Below, in pieces: positions 37,101 through 42,483 of a DNA stretch of 64,000 bases. Each line of letters begins with the position of its first letter. Within the stretch, counting starts at the first letter, position 1. The notes under the pieces are model-generated. The model ran no database searches. It was not told the DNA's origin and saw only the letters and a program-made list of their open reading frames with translations. A program made the position numbers and the translations under genes. The stretch is from Bedellia somnulentella (Eukaryota > Arthropoda > Insecta > Lepidoptera > Bedelliidae). Location: contig OY755178.1 of NCBI GenBank assembly GCA_963576735.1, forward strand, positions 4,154,001-4,218,000, given 5' to 3'.

Positions 37101-38336
37101 AATATAAAAACAACTCAAATAGAAAAAAAACAACCAAGTGCGAGTCGGTTCACTCACGAAAGGTTCCGTACTATCATCCATAATAGAAAATTTGATATTT
37201 ACTTTTGCTGTTATTGATTATTTGTTTTGAAAGGTGATGTGCAGTAAGTAATGTGAAAATTTGAAGCATCTACTTATTACCGTTATTAGTATTGAGCAAA
37301 AAAATACAAAAAAACGTACATATTGTACGAAGACCCTTCTTAATTTTTCTTTTTAATATTTTTTGGTATAGTGGCAACAGAAATACATGATTTAAGCTAT
37401 TATGGTTTATGAGATACAGCAGAAATATTGATTGAGCAAAAAAGTACGAAAAAACAGGTTTATAGTATCTATATTCTTAATATGATTTTTTTTTTACTTT
37501 TTAGTATTTGTTATTTTAACGGCAACGGTTTACGGCAACACATCATTTATTATAATGAGATTTATGAGATACAGCCTGGGGGCAGACAGACAGACAAGTC
37601 TTATCAAAAGGGTCCCGTTTTACCTTTTCGTAGGGAACCCTAAAAAGGCAAAGAGAATACAAAATAAAATTACACCCTTTGATATGTCGCACTCACATAT
37701 ATACATCACACTCTGTAATACATCATATTGCGTAAAGCATATCACACCCTGTACTTGGTACAACATTAACGACATCTCTTTAAATGTTGGCTAGCGCTCA
37801 CAATTATCTTTTTCAGGTAGTATTTAGTGGTTTGGTTATTTAATTCTAGGTCCCAAAAAACAAATAAGGACATGGAGGTTGTATTAAATGCCACATACAC
37901 TGATTTGACTTATGCCTCAATTTCTTCAGCCCTTCTTATTTTAACTGTGTAGTGTCGGCTTAGAATAACACTACCCCATTTCTTACGGTGGGTGTACGTA
38001 AGAGGCGACTAACGGTATTAGGGATTTAAAAGGATTTTGGGCGCTGCGGTTGGAGACCCATCACCAACAACCTTTATTTTGCCATCTTTTCCCCACTCAA
38101 CTTTCCAAAAGTGGCTGATGAACTTCTAGTTCCTTAGCTCTGGCTACTCCTTCTAGGGATTTATAGCCGTGAGTATATGTATGCATGTTCTTATTTTAGT
38201 CTGCTTTTGTATAATCAACTTTCTTTTTTCTAACATATGAACAATTTGTTTACAGATAAGTCGAACGGCACCCGAATACGACGAAGCTCCTCTAAACTTG
38301 GTAGCGAGTCACGTGGCTACAGAGGAGACCCACTGA
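4040..38336 (+). CDS. ZAD- and GATA-finger transcription factor (nine coding exons)
   Basis: Exons 4040-4192, 4856-5008, 20033-20722, 22167-22278, 28530-28666, 34111-34245, 35097-35343, 36888-37039 and 38256-38336 join in phase to 1860 nt, or 619 residues plus stop. Residues 12-90 form a ZAD, a dimerisation and zinc-binding domain, with ligands C12, C15, C63 and C66. Residues 482-506 form one GATA finger, CX2CX17CX2C, followed by the basic tail RRRRPR. The middle is acidic and Ser/Gln-rich. It carries MDLS (259-262), like a CtBP-binding motif, and two psi-K-x-E sumoylation-like sites (VKQE, VKDE). The expected role is nuclear binding to WGATAR sites. ZADs normally accompany C2H2 fingers, so this pairing is unusual. 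Among insect GATA factors a single-finger type such as GATAd is a candidate relative, but I cannot confirm that. All junctions are GT-AG. Confidence 0.8.
4193..4855 (+). other. ZAD-GATA intron 1
   Basis: The 5' half is G+C-rich and rich in CpG (about 4400-4545), which is unusual for this window. It holds TGATAA motifs near 4286 and 4466. No coding sequence or repeat was recognised. A 5' regulatory role or an alternative promoter is possible but is only inference. Confidence 0.4.
4856..5008 (+). CDS. ZAD-GATA gene exon 2: second half of ZAD
   Basis: After tttttag the exon encodes 51 codons with [18 protein letters not shown], the second zinc-ligand pair and the long helix typical of ZADs. The donor is GAG|gtaagt, phase 0. 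Confidence 0.85.
5028..5033 (-). other. candidate polyadenylation signal of the nested LRR gene
   Basis: AATAAA on the minus strand lies about 125 bases after the LRR stop codon and only 20 bases beyond the donor of ZAD-GATA exon 2. The LRR transcript could thus end just inside the intron. Confidence 0.45.
5159..5438 (-). CDS. LRR gene exon 8: end of LRRCT, transmembrane helix and tail
   Basis: The acceptor is cttttcag|G, completing an AG|G arginine codon. The exon encodes the last two LRRCT cysteines, a 23-residue hydrophobic helix ([20 protein letters not shown]) and a tail ending in EDNVFA and stop. Confidence 0.85.
5159..19887 (-). CDS. leucine-rich-repeat single-pass membrane protein, nested gene (eight coding exons)
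   Basis: Exons, in transcript order, are 19861-19887, 19621-19789, 15711-15893, 12949-13172, 11352-11550, 9846-10024, 6169-6335 and 5159-5438. All have GT-AG borders and compatible phases, giving 1428 nt or 475 residues plus stop. Residues 1-23 are a signal peptide split over two exons. A short N-cap has Cys30 and Cys44. LRRs of the LxxLxLxxN type follow (for example [33 protein letters not shown]). The LRRCT cap has the CNC...C...C pattern (NNWLCNCDL to FC403). One transmembrane helix spans about 425-447 and the cytoplasmic tail is a basic stretch of about 28 residues. The architecture suggests an extracellular recognition or adhesion protein; ligand and orthologue are not identifiable here. 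The whole gene lies antisense in intron 2 of the ZAD-GATA gene. Confidence 0.85.
5630..6040 (-). repeat. old family A copy split by a younger family A copy
   Basis: Degenerate family A sequence on the minus strand runs 5630-5707 and resumes after 5980 (TATCCAATCACAT through CCCTAAGTC). It is interrupted by the younger plus-strand copy at 5718-5970. Confidence 0.6.
5718..5970 (+). repeat. family A SINE-like repeat with 10-bp target duplication
   Basis: A near full-length copy ends GTGAGTATATGTATGTATG. It is flanked by the direct repeat TTGATGAGAG at 5708-5717 and 5971-5980. Confidence 0.8.
6041..6168. other. ZAD-GATA intron 2 / LRR intron 7 sequence
   Basis: Ordinary intron DNA between the repeat cluster and LRR exon 7; no further feature was seen. 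Confidence 0.3.
6169..6335 (-). CDS. LRR gene exon 7: last LRR and start of LRRCT
   Basis: Starts in phase 0 after tgcag with [16 protein letters not shown], a typical LRR, then NNWLCNCDL of the C-terminal cap. The donor is AG|gtaggt (phase 2). Confidence 0.85.
6799..7001 (+). repeat. 3' end of a LINE with a TTTTTGACTTT tail
   Basis: It is nearly the same as 50941-51100, the 3' non-coding end of the LINE at 50320. Both contain GTAAAGAG...CTCTTTAC and GTTGCTTC...GAAGCAAC inverted pairs and end in repeated CTTTTTGACTTT. Only the 3' end is present, as expected for 5' truncation in LINE retrotransposition. Confidence 0.65.
7147..7429 (-). repeat. family A SINE-like repeat with 10-bp target duplication
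   Basis: A minus-strand copy is flanked by GACCAAGCGT at 7137-7146 and 7430-7439. The 5' end carries a short internal duplication of the CACGGCA segment. Confidence 0.8.
7920..8160 (+). repeat. family A SINE-like repeat with 14-bp target duplication
   Basis: A full-length copy is flanked by ATGAACTTGCTTTT at 7906-7919 and 8161-8174, the longest target duplication I found for this family. Confidence 0.85.
8335..8465 (+). repeat. LINE 3' end with TATG tail
   Basis: Codons for [16 protein letters not shown] sequence lead to the segment GGCGATCAATAGTCTCTGCC and GAGTATATGTATGTATG. Other copies of this end are at 25700, 48651 and 61436. It is the far C-terminal and 3' end of a LINE related to the reverse transcriptase remnant at 25140. 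Confidence 0.65.
8885..9106 (+). repeat. family A SINE-like repeat, 5' truncated
   Basis: It begins at the family's AGCACTACCCCATTTCTTCC segment and runs to the TATG tail. It is preceded by TTTTTTGACTTTT, like the LINE tail at 51070. Confidence 0.7.
9108..9345 (-). repeat. tRNA-derived SINE family B, degenerate
   Basis: It shares with family B (defined at 34722-35072) the segments CACCTGGTGTTC, GCCATGTGGGTTTCCT and the ACACTGTC region, in reverse orientation. Confidence 0.5.
9508..9751 (-). repeat. family A SINE-like repeat
   Basis: A minus-strand near full-length copy. The flanks CATTACCAAC and CATTACCAGC look like a slightly mutated target duplication. Confidence 0.7.
9846..10024 (-). CDS. 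LRR gene exon 6
   Basis: Phase 1 acceptor aaattag|GT; it encodes [18 protein letters not shown] and [20 protein letters not shown], two LRR units. The donor is GAG|gtatga, phase 0. Confidence 0.85.
10025..11351. other. LRR intron with degenerate family B pieces
   Basis: Family B fragments (minus) lie at 10612-10782 and 11096-11236, recognised by TTTCCT.ACGATGTTTTCC and the GTACAATTTAA/ACTGTCAC segments. The remainder shows no gene. Confidence 0.45.
11352..11550 (-). CDS. LRR gene exon 5
   Basis: The exon starts in phase 0 after ccccag and encodes [35 protein letters not shown] and [16 protein letters not shown]. It ends in one base of a glycine codon before gtaagc. Its G+C content exceeds that of the flanks. 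Confidence 0.9.
11553..12948. other. LRR intron 4, no gene recognised
   Basis: It holds an unsupported 86-codon frame at 12325-12585 and a family B fragment (minus) at 12586-12655 with GACATTGTCACCTGGTGTTC. Nothing else was recognised. Confidence 0.35.
12949..13172 (-). CDS. LRR gene exon 4
   Basis: Acceptor tttttcag|GT (phase 1). It encodes [19 protein letters not shown] and [19 protein letters not shown]. The donor is GAG|gtatgg, phase 0. Confidence 0.85.
13173..13619. other. LRR intron 3, no gene recognised
   Basis: A+T-rich intron DNA without recognisable features. Confidence 0.3.
13620..13864 (+). repeat. family A SINE-like repeat
   Basis: A near full-length copy lacks about the first 10 bases and ends in a long TATG repeat. 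Confidence 0.75.
13995..14085 (+). repeat. tRNA-like SINE head
   Basis: A B box (GGGTTCGATC) and an A-box-like TGCCTAGTAGTTAGGAG lie at tRNA spacing. The acceptor ends do not pair well, so this is a decayed SINE head rather than a tRNA gene. Confidence 0.4.
14560..15067 (-). repeat. tRNA-derived SINE family D, interrupted by family A
   Basis: The minus strand has a tRNA-like head (B box GCGGGTTCGATCCCCGC) at 14990-15060 and an A+T-rich body ending near 14560. The body matches the uninterrupted copy at 27340-27590. A family A element (14730-14970) splits it. Confidence 0.65.
14730..14970 (+). repeat. family A SINE-like repeat, reference copy (241 bp)
   Basis: This copy sits inside a family D SINE and is flanked by the direct repeat ACATAAATG (14721-14729 and 14971-14979). 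The related family D copy at 27480-27510 shows the unfilled sequence, so the borders are clear: a CCGTGTAGTG start and a GTGAGTATATGTATGT end. The target duplications, variable 5' truncation and simple-repeat tail indicate LINE-driven copying. No coding capacity is visible. Confidence 0.85.
15338..15549 (-). repeat. family A SINE-like repeat, internally deleted
   Basis: Matches family A at both ends; the CTTCCAAAAGTGGCTGAGGA segment is deleted. Confidence 0.7.
15562..15660 (-). repeat. tRNA-like SINE head (family B type)
   Basis: On the minus strand GGAGACCTGAGTTCAAATC is a B-box region also seen in the family B head at 44990-45060. It is a fragment only. Confidence 0.4.
15711..15893 (-). 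CDS. LRR gene exon 3
   Basis: Phase 1 acceptor ttccag|CA. It encodes [20 protein letters not shown] and [13 protein letters not shown]. The donor is ACGG|gtgagt (phase 1). A displaced partial copy lies at 45491-45985. Confidence 0.9.
16200..16530 (-). repeat. degenerate family A copy containing a LINE 3' fragment
   Basis: Family A sequence flanks a minus-strand LINE end at about 16393-16490 (GGCAGAGACTATCGATCGCC). Both parts are diverged. Confidence 0.55.
16778..16840 (+). repeat. family A 3' fragment
   Basis: GTTCTGGCTACCCCTTCTAG followed by GGATTTATAGCCGTG matches the end of family A; the TATG tail is lost. Confidence 0.55.
16933..16975. repeat. perfect 19-bp inverted repeat with 5-base loop
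   Basis: Arms 16933-16951 and 16957-16975 are exact reverse complements (GATTATATATTTATCTCTT) around GCGTC. It is not part of a recognised element. Confidence 0.7.
17108..17262 (-). pseudogene. LINE ORF2 C-terminal fragment with TGA-repeat tail
   Basis: The minus strand reads openly as [19 protein letters not shown], then a stretch ending YVQQWASIG and stop, followed by repeated TGA triplets. This is the well-known C-terminal end of an RTE-like insect LINE. Only about 50 codons remain, consistent with 5' truncation. Confidence 0.7.
17588..17813. mobile_element. MITE with about 100-bp inverted repeats and TAA target duplication
   Basis: The two ends, GGGCAGAAACTGCGTTACGC and its reverse complement, extend as imperfect inverted repeats nearly to the centre. 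The flanks are TAA on both sides (17585-17587, 17814-17816). A 3-bp TWA duplication with G-rich ends is characteristic of PIF/Harbinger elements. There is no coding capacity at 226 bp, so it would need a transposase in trans. Confidence 0.75.
17946..18146 (+). repeat. family A SINE-like repeat, internally shortened
   Basis: Starts TTGTGTAGTGTCTGCTTCGA and ends GTTAGTATATGTATGTAT, with central deletions. Confidence 0.65.
18255..18815. repeat. tandem duplication, unit about 327 bp
   Basis: TTTGCTTACTATCGCGA at 18281 recurs at 18608. The following 200 or so bases, including GATAGTCCAAAAGTCAA and a LINE 3' fragment with GAGACTATC, are repeated at the same spacing. The copies differ by scattered substitutions and small indels. 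Confidence 0.65.
18816..19620. other. LRR intron 2, no gene recognised
   Basis: A+T-rich intron DNA. Short open frames have no recognisable motif. Confidence 0.3.
19621..19789 (-). CDS. LRR gene exon 2: signal peptide core and N-terminal cap
   Basis: Acceptor ttgtag|GTA, phase 0. It encodes [17 protein letters not shown], the hydrophobic core of the signal peptide, then LPC...[12 protein letters not shown] typical of an LRR N-cap. The donor is G|gtaata. Confidence 0.85.
19861..19887 (-). CDS. LRR gene exon 1: start codon
   Basis: ATG at 19887 begins nine codons (MYPIKEYHK), ending at a gtgagt donor. Joined to exon 2 this gives a standard signal peptide, which supports the start. Confidence 0.75.
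19931..19950 (-). promoter_or_regulatory. cluster of three GATA motifs upstream of the LRR gene
   Basis: TTATC occurs three times in 16 bases (19933-19937, 19939-19943, 19944-19948), that is GATAA on the minus strand. The cluster is about 46 bases upstream of the LRR start codon and lies within the GATA-factor gene's own intron. GATA factors bind WGATAR; whether this one does so here is inference. Confidence 0.45.
20033..20722 (+). CDS. ZAD-GATA gene exon 3: long acidic region
   Basis: Acceptor ccacag|GAT, 230 codons, donor CAG|gtaaat, phase 0 at both ends. The sequence is low in order-promoting residues. It contains [13 protein letters not shown] and a Glu/Gln/Asp-rich run, then a Ser-rich end. 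The exon is clearly richer in G+C than the introns. Its start lies only 146 bases from the antisense LRR start codon. Confidence 0.85.
20723..22166 (+). other. ZAD-GATA intron 3
   Basis: A degenerate minus-strand family A copy is visible at about 21296-21630 (ACGGCTAGAATATC and later CTTAAAAAAAAACCG segments). The remainder shows no feature. Confidence 0.4.
22167..22278 (+). CDS. ZAD-GATA gene exon 4
   Basis: Acceptor ttccag|GAG. It encodes an acidic stretch and [13 protein letters not shown], and ends with one base of a Gly codon before gtgagt. The ALHxQNN motif recurs in exon 8. Confidence 0.8.
22296..22680. repeat. family B SINE pieces in inverted arrangement
   Basis: A minus-orientation piece (22296-22438) meets plus-orientation pieces (22443-22530 and 22570-22680). 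Shared words such as GTGACAATGTCACGTGATGT and GGTGTTCAGA identify them. Adjacent inverted copies could fold as a hairpin in the intron RNA. Confidence 0.55.
22681..23142. other. intron DNA, no feature recognised
   Basis: Nothing identifiable on either strand. Confidence 0.3.
23143..23523 (-). pseudogene. LINE C-terminal fragment with restriction-like endonuclease motif
   Basis: A 126-codon frame on the minus strand contains [19 protein letters not shown] followed by LVDVTTPHD. This is the PD...D pattern of the restriction-enzyme-like endonuclease found in R2/R4-type and related non-LTR retrotransposons, followed by the usual lysine-rich RKY and MWGV segments. No reverse transcriptase is attached, so it is a truncated copy. 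The assignment to a clade is uncertain. Confidence 0.55.
23757..24045 (+). repeat. family C SINE pieces
   Basis: The leader motif TCCCCACATGAGGTTTTCAT lies reversed at 23757, and a tRNA-like 3' half (GGGTTCGATTCCCGCCTGTG) with the CTTTCCTTTATTTATT tail lies at 23993-24045. Confidence 0.5.
24144..24583. mobile_element. candidate non-autonomous DNA transposon with 16-bp inverted ends
   Basis: AATAGGCTATTTGACT at 24144 and its exact reverse complement at 24568-24583 bound 440 bp without a coding frame. No clear target duplication is visible, so the superfamily is unknown. A CRE-like TGACGTCA occurs internally. Confidence 0.5.
25140..25912 (+). pseudogene. degenerate LINE reverse transcriptase, 3' part
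   Basis: An open stretch at 25185-25484 contains [15 protein letters not shown], with the YADD catalytic motif of a non-LTR reverse transcriptase. Broken downstream frames retain NIAKGMLRW and the LINE 3' end, finishing in GAGTATATGTATGTATGTAC. Multiple stops and frameshifts make it inactive. Its 3' tail resembles that of family A. Confidence 0.7.
25913..27339. other. intron DNA with no clear feature
   Basis: A weak minus-strand family A trace lies near 27215-27290 (CCCTAAGTTGTCTCATACAA). No gene is seen. Confidence 0.3.
27340..27590 (-). repeat. tRNA-derived SINE family D, uninterrupted copy
   Basis: The minus strand carries a tRNA-like head with GCGGGTTCGATCCCAGC and A-box GGCCGAGTTGGTAGG, then an A+T-rich body ending near ATATGTCCGTATA. 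It serves as the empty-site comparison for the split copy at 14560. Confidence 0.65.
27857..28108 (+). repeat. family A SINE-like repeat
   Basis: Full-length copy, well conserved from GCTGTGTAGTGTCGGCTTAG to the TATG tail. Confidence 0.8.
28530..28666 (+). CDS. ZAD-GATA gene exon 5
   Basis: Phase 1 acceptor ccccag|GT. It encodes [19 protein letters not shown], then [19 protein letters not shown] and AVSP. The donor is CCG|gtaagt, phase 0. Decayed tandem copies follow at 28992 and 29378. Confidence 0.8.
28783..28926 (+). pseudogene. LINE C-terminal C2H2 finger fragment
   Basis: [20 protein letters not shown] is a C2H2 finger (CX2CX12HX3H) a few residues before a stop. Such a finger near the C-terminus is typical of several insect LINE ORFs. 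A short part recurs at 29489-29545. Confidence 0.5.
28992..29098 (+). pseudogene. tandem copy 1 of ZAD-GATA exon 5
   Basis: It is about 90% identical by eye to 28572-28672, keeping the GTCGCCGCTACGAGCAACGC segment and a GCCG|gtatgt donor-like end. The 5' quarter and a usable in-phase acceptor are missing, so it is probably not spliced in. Confidence 0.65.
29378..29471 (+). pseudogene. tandem copy 2 of ZAD-GATA exon 5
   Basis: More diverged than copy 1, with an inserted GTG and internal deletion. The donor has become GTCGTGGGATG, so it is not a working exon. Confidence 0.6.
29546..32552. other. ZAD-GATA intron 5, mostly without features
   Basis: A 70-bp-spaced repeat of CTGTGATTGGTCGG (near 29787 and 29857) and a family B fragment at 29990-30080 are visible. 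Family C leader words (TTTTTGTTCATGAAA) occur near 30560-30605. The remainder is A+T-rich with no gene. Confidence 0.35.
32553..32750 (-). repeat. family A SINE-like repeat, 5' truncated, 11-bp target duplication
   Basis: ATAAATTTAAA flanks it at 32542-32552 and 32751-32761. The missing 5' end inside a clean duplication shows truncation during insertion. Confidence 0.8.
32895..33142 (+). repeat. family A SINE-like repeat
   Basis: Full-length copy of a slightly divergent subtype (CTACCCCTTTCTG, TCACGGGTGTCGTAAGAGGC). Confidence 0.75.
33541..33815 (-). repeat. tRNA-derived SINE family B with head
   Basis: The minus strand has a tRNA-like head (B box GGGTTCAAATTCC) at 33740-33815 and the family body with GTGGGTTTCCTCAC and the AGAGGAACTAATACTTCTG end. 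Confidence 0.65.
33871..34054. repeat. two family A pieces joined tail to head in opposite orientation
   Basis: 33871-33968 reads as the middle and 3' part of family A on the plus strand. It passes directly into 33969-34054, the 5' part on the minus strand. This is a rearranged composite only 56 bases from exon 6. Confidence 0.6.
34111..34245 (+). CDS. ZAD-GATA gene exon 6
   Basis: Acceptor gttccag|AAC, 45 codons, donor AAC|gtacgt, phase 0. It is very G+C-rich. It encodes a Cys/Ala/Arg-rich stretch ([18 protein letters not shown]) at the position where two-finger GATA factors carry an N-finger, but the CX2C...CX2C pattern is absent. Confidence 0.7.
34722..35078 (+). repeat. tRNA-derived SINE family B, reference copy
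   Basis: The head has an A box (GATAGCTCAATGG) and a B box (GTTCAAATCCC) at tRNA spacing. The body includes GGTTGTTAACGGTGAGGGAA, AACCCACATGG and ACCTCTGCCAACCCCTTCGG. It ends in GGTATGTTATGTTA repeats. The tail stops about 18 bases before GATA-finger exon 7, next to the splice acceptor. Confidence 0.75.
35097..35343 (+). CDS. ZAD-GATA gene exon 7: GATA zinc finger
   Basis: Acceptor ccacag|CAA. It encodes [20 protein letters not shown] and [17 protein letters not shown], a canonical GATA C-finger with its conserved WRRD and NACGLY, followed by the basic arm. The donor is AATA|gtatgt, phase 1. All four zinc cysteines are present. Confidence 0.9.
35344..36021 (+). other. ZAD-GATA intron 7, left part
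   Basis: The exon end AGGAATAGTATGTA recurs twice nearby (35400-35415 and 35480-35493), a small local duplication that repeats the donor. No other feature is seen. Confidence 0.4.
36026..36454. mobile_element. piggyBac-like MITE with TTAA target site
   Basis: The ends GGGCGTCCCCGG and CGGGGAGGCCC form short inverted repeats flanked on both sides by TTAA (36022-36025, 36455-36458), the hallmark of piggyBac-type insertion. 429 bp without a transposase frame. Confidence 0.7.
36459..36887 (+). other. ZAD-GATA intron 7, right part
   Basis: A G+C-rich palindromic patch GCCGCCGGGCCGCCG lies near 36650. No gene was recognised. Confidence 0.3.
36888..37039 (+). CDS. ZAD-GATA gene exon 8
   Basis: Phase 1 acceptor ccacag|AA, encoding a Gly/Ala/Glu-rich stretch and [18 protein letters not shown]. 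The donor is CAG|gtaata, phase 0. The helix-like end repeats the ALHxQNN motif of exon 4. Confidence 0.75.
37133..37660. repeat. interspersed repeat with GGTTCCGTA / TAGGGAACCCT ends
   Basis: Starts AAGTGCGAGTCGGTTCACTC with AAAGGTTCCGTAC and ends CCCGTTTTACCTTTTCGTAG with GGAACCCTAAAAA. An internal run of CAGACAGACAGACA precedes the end. I recognise this as a repeat widespread in insect genomes; its class is unsettled. Confidence 0.5.
37944..38187 (+). repeat. family A SINE-like repeat with 11-bp target duplication
   Basis: TTCTTATTTTA flanks it at 37933-37943 and 38188-38198. It lies 68 bases upstream of the last ZAD-GATA exon. Confidence 0.85.
38256..38336 (+). CDS. ZAD-GATA gene exon 9: C-terminus and stop
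   Basis: Acceptor tttacag|ATA, 26 codons ending [16 protein letters not shown] and TGA. The phase fits exon 8. Because the exon is short, an alternative terminal exon cannot be excluded. Confidence 0.65.
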   Translation: MSRTAPEYDEAPLNLVASHVATEETH

Positions 38337-41300
38337 CTGCGGCAAACCTTCCGATAGACATTGCGGCATTCCAACAACCAATCAGCGATGGCGCTTCAAA
38401 CGAGTGGCCAATCAGGAGAGAGGACAGAGATTACATCACTGTGATTCGTTCGTATAATTGAGAATACTCTTTACTTATTTTTTGTTACAAAAGTATATTG
38501 TTACAGTAACAATTTAAATTTTAATGGGTTTTGCAGGAGTTCATTTAAACCCACGAATTTTGTAGTTCTGGGTAATTAAAAGCAAATTTCATATTTGCTG
38601 ATATTGAATGGTCGTCAGTACCTAAAAGGTAGACCAAATAAGACTTAGCCGCAAATTAAATATTCGAATGCCAAAAAGCTTACCCTTATTTTGCTATTGG
38701 TTTGCCGAAAGCGGTTTTATGCGGTTCGATCGTATGGACATTCTACGATGAATCCGTGAAATAATTTCACAAAAAGAAAAATTACCATGACATTTAGTAT
38801 CTCTGAGAAACAAAGTATTAATTAATAAAAAGTTGTGAATGTTTGAAGTGATAAAGTAAGCCAGTTTTTTAAACATTATTTTCTTGTGTATTTGGAAAAT
38901 GTATAATCGTATTTTTAATAGTGATCGCAGTTAAAGTACTAATTTTTCTAGTGCCTGTTGATTCAATAAGTCTCATCGAAATAATTATCCATTTTACTAG
39001 CAATAAAAAAGCTTGTCTTAAAATGTTCACACCAAGTCTTAAATAGGTTTTAACTATATAAGACACATTAAGGAAATATTTGATTCATAAAATATTCTAG
39101 AAGAAGCAATACTATTCTTTTATACAATATTTATAATTGTCGTTTGAAATTTTAGATATAATTAATAATGCAACATAGATTTATAAAGTTAATATGAACT
39201 AAACCAATATACAGCTACTTTTCATACAATAAATTCGAAGTAGTTCCCCCACCATATATAACTTTACTGCGTCAATAATGTAAAGGGTTTTGTATCAAAA
39301 GCAATAAATAAACACTATCTTTTTATCATAGAAATATGTTTATAATAGTTTATGAAACATGTACAGAATACCTATAAAGTAATGTTAAAAGCTGAAATTG
39401 CAAGTTAAGAGATTGTTAATAAACAAGACGATAGTAAAGTATGAAGCCTTGCCTTATAATGCTCTCTCGGTATTGATGAAATTATTATATTACGGTTACC
39501 TTACTGAGGAAACAAGTATTCGCTTAGCAATAAGTCGTTTTAACATTGTATATTATTTACTTAGGTGTAATCGAAGTAGTTGTGTAATTTATTTCCTCGG
39601 TCGGTCAGTATTTCAAATGTAAGTATTTTCACACCACAACCAATAAGCCTTTAGTTACTTAAACGCTTCAGTCTTTGAAATGTAGTGTTTGCGCGAGTGA
39701 GAAGTGAATGCTGTAGCAACCTCTCGCTACGGTACGAATCTCTAAGTTAAATCTCATTTTTCTGTATTTATAAAACGTTGCCTTTATAAACCTTTAGTGA
39801 TAAGATGTTTGGCATTATTTGAATAATGTAGTTTTAGTGTAACGTAAGAGGAAGCAATTTTCTAATGCATTGAATATTTTTCGATAGTATATCAGCATGG
39901 GCATTCCGTCGGAATGTTGCAACCAAATGATCGTGGCATTACGTACACCCAGTACACCTCGAAATGGTCAGTTTTTTTTAAGCATTTACTGTCCCCGTTT
40001 TACCGTTTCCGTGTTTTATATTGCTCTTGTGTTCTTTGCCGTCCTTCGTTTAGTTATCTTGTTAGTTTAAGTATCGTGAACCGACGGGCCAGTATCAACC
40101 AGTCTGTAAGACTATGTGATAATATTTATTTCTTGACGATATTCGTCTTTGCATTCAATTTTGCTGAACTACCCGCGTCGATTGAGTCGCTGGTTTAAAT
40201 CATGAACCTTATATTTGTAGCTTTTCAGAGCCTTAGTAGTTTTTCTTTTAGGTTGTTGGTTTTCCATATCACATGCACACACAAAAACGGCAGCTGGCTG
40301 CTGACAAAGTGCCCGATATTTAAAGCTTTAGGAAAACTTAGAATGGAAAACACTCTTATTTTGGAACTCTATTAGACTGCTTTAAACCTATCATTTTAAC
40401 GAACGGATTATAATTGAAATATTTACATATGTTGCCTATGTGTGTGTTATTTTATAATTATTATGACACTATAAGAATGTCGATTCTAATACCATGACAA
40501 AATTTCTCGATAAATCATACTCGCCTCTCAGTTTTATTTTATTAAGTTATAATAGAATGGAAGTGTATTAAAACACATTCTTAGATTCCGTCTATAAAAC
40601 AAAGTTTAGCTTTGCTGCATCAAATTATGCGATGTCATAGATAAGGAAAAAAACATAAGAGTCAACAATTCATTAGATATGATTCAAACTTTATTCAAAA
40701 CTAAACAAATTAAAACATTTAAAACACCTATTCCAATAGGTGGCATTATTTTTTATTCACATATTCGTTTCAGAAACTAAATAAATAATTTTATATTAAG
40801 AGTTGAATATATCGAGAAAGCAATTTTAGTATTTACATGTCATAATTTTTTGTAAATTAATTGAGTATTTATAAAAAAAGGTGTCATAAAATTATCTATA
40901 TATATTTGTGTGTTCGTCTCATGTCTCAAATATTAGTTTTGAATTCGGCAGCTGGCAGTGATACAGTATTATTTTTAAATTATTTTCAATGTACATTTTT
41001 ATTAGGCTATTTTTATAACTTAGTTCTTACATTATGATTCGAATAAAATTTAGTTTATAAAACTTGTGATTTTCGCGCGGATTTACCGACATATTTTACA
41101 CCGAATACGATAATTGGGAATAAGATATTATTGGTAGTATTAAAAAGAATACTTAATTAGGATTATTTCGTATTATTTTTTGTATCGATCTTCCATCGGG
41201 GTTATTTATTTAATTAGCTAGCGTAGTACGATTAATATTTTGGAATTAGCACTGATGAACAATTTATATTAAGTGATACTAACATTCAGGTTATGTTGTG

Positions 41301-42483
41301 TGGTATGCTCTAACAAGCATGTGTTTGACATTATATGTTTTATTGTGTGTTAAATTTGCGGCGCTTTACTTGTATTCAGAGAACATCCCACCACCGAAAT
41401 AAATATATAGCAAAAAACAATTTGGTCATATTCAGGAAAAACTGATATCATTTAAAAATAATCGCAAAGCCTCTAAAAGTGTATTTATGAATACATTTAA
41501 AGTTCCGTGCCGTACTGTAAGCTGCGATATTTACCAATTGTGTATGTTTTGTTTGTCCCATATAATTTATGCTGAAATTGTGTAGTCATTCATCCATTAT
41601 CTTCAACCATTAACGCATCTGAATTATTAAGACTGACAATACATGCAGTTATGTATCTCTACTTTCATACAAAATCTCCTAAAATGTGTAAACCTTATCT
41701 ATGTGTGTGAGGCTCTGCAACAATAGGATTCGGTATAGGACTCAAATATGAAGTCACTTCTCGTATTGAAAATTATTATTTGTGTAATGTGGAACTAAAA
41801 TCTCACTCGCTCTCAAGCGCAGTGGTGTTTTGGATCCATCTGTGATAATCACGACTTAAAAAGACGAATACCTGAAATTTTCGTGAGTTTTCCTTTTCAA
41901 ACAAACAAAATCCTTTAGCCGAACTTCGTTGAAGCAGAGCCTCAAGGTGTTGTAAACAGAGGAGAGAAACTGCTTGTTGTACATTGTATACAAGCACCAT
42001 AATATTGTGATATTTGATGGATATTGTTAGTGTTTCATGAAAGCAATACTGATGTGATAATGTAAGAACATTGTGTGACGTATATACTCAAATGGTTTTA
42101 ACCGAAATTTTGATGTTTTATCGAATTGTAAACTTCTGTAAAGTTCTCGCCACGAAACGAGATGATGAATTGTTTTGGTTTTTGTTACTAATACATAATC
42201 CGGTAAATGGTCTGCGCCACTACTGAAAATCGATTGGTCATCAAAGAAACTAATAGAATATGCTCCCCAAGATAATTCATTTAAAAAAAATGTGAACATA
42301 ACGTAAAAAAATAATTGGAATGTTTACACTCAATTTAAACAAAACAGTACTAAACAGGGACCTTACGTTTTGTGAGTTAATGATAATAAAAAATAATAAA
42401 GAAACACATTTATTCTTTACTACACAGTTTTGTTAAAACATATAAATAAAACGATAAAAAACTGAATTAAAATATACTTTAAA
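38337..42483. other. 3' UTR of the ZAD-GATA gene and intergenic DNA
   Basis: AATAAA words on the plus strand near 38823 and 39304 are candidate polyadenylation signals. Open frames here are short and motif-free, and the DNA is strongly A+T-rich. No other gene is seen. Confidence 0.4.
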
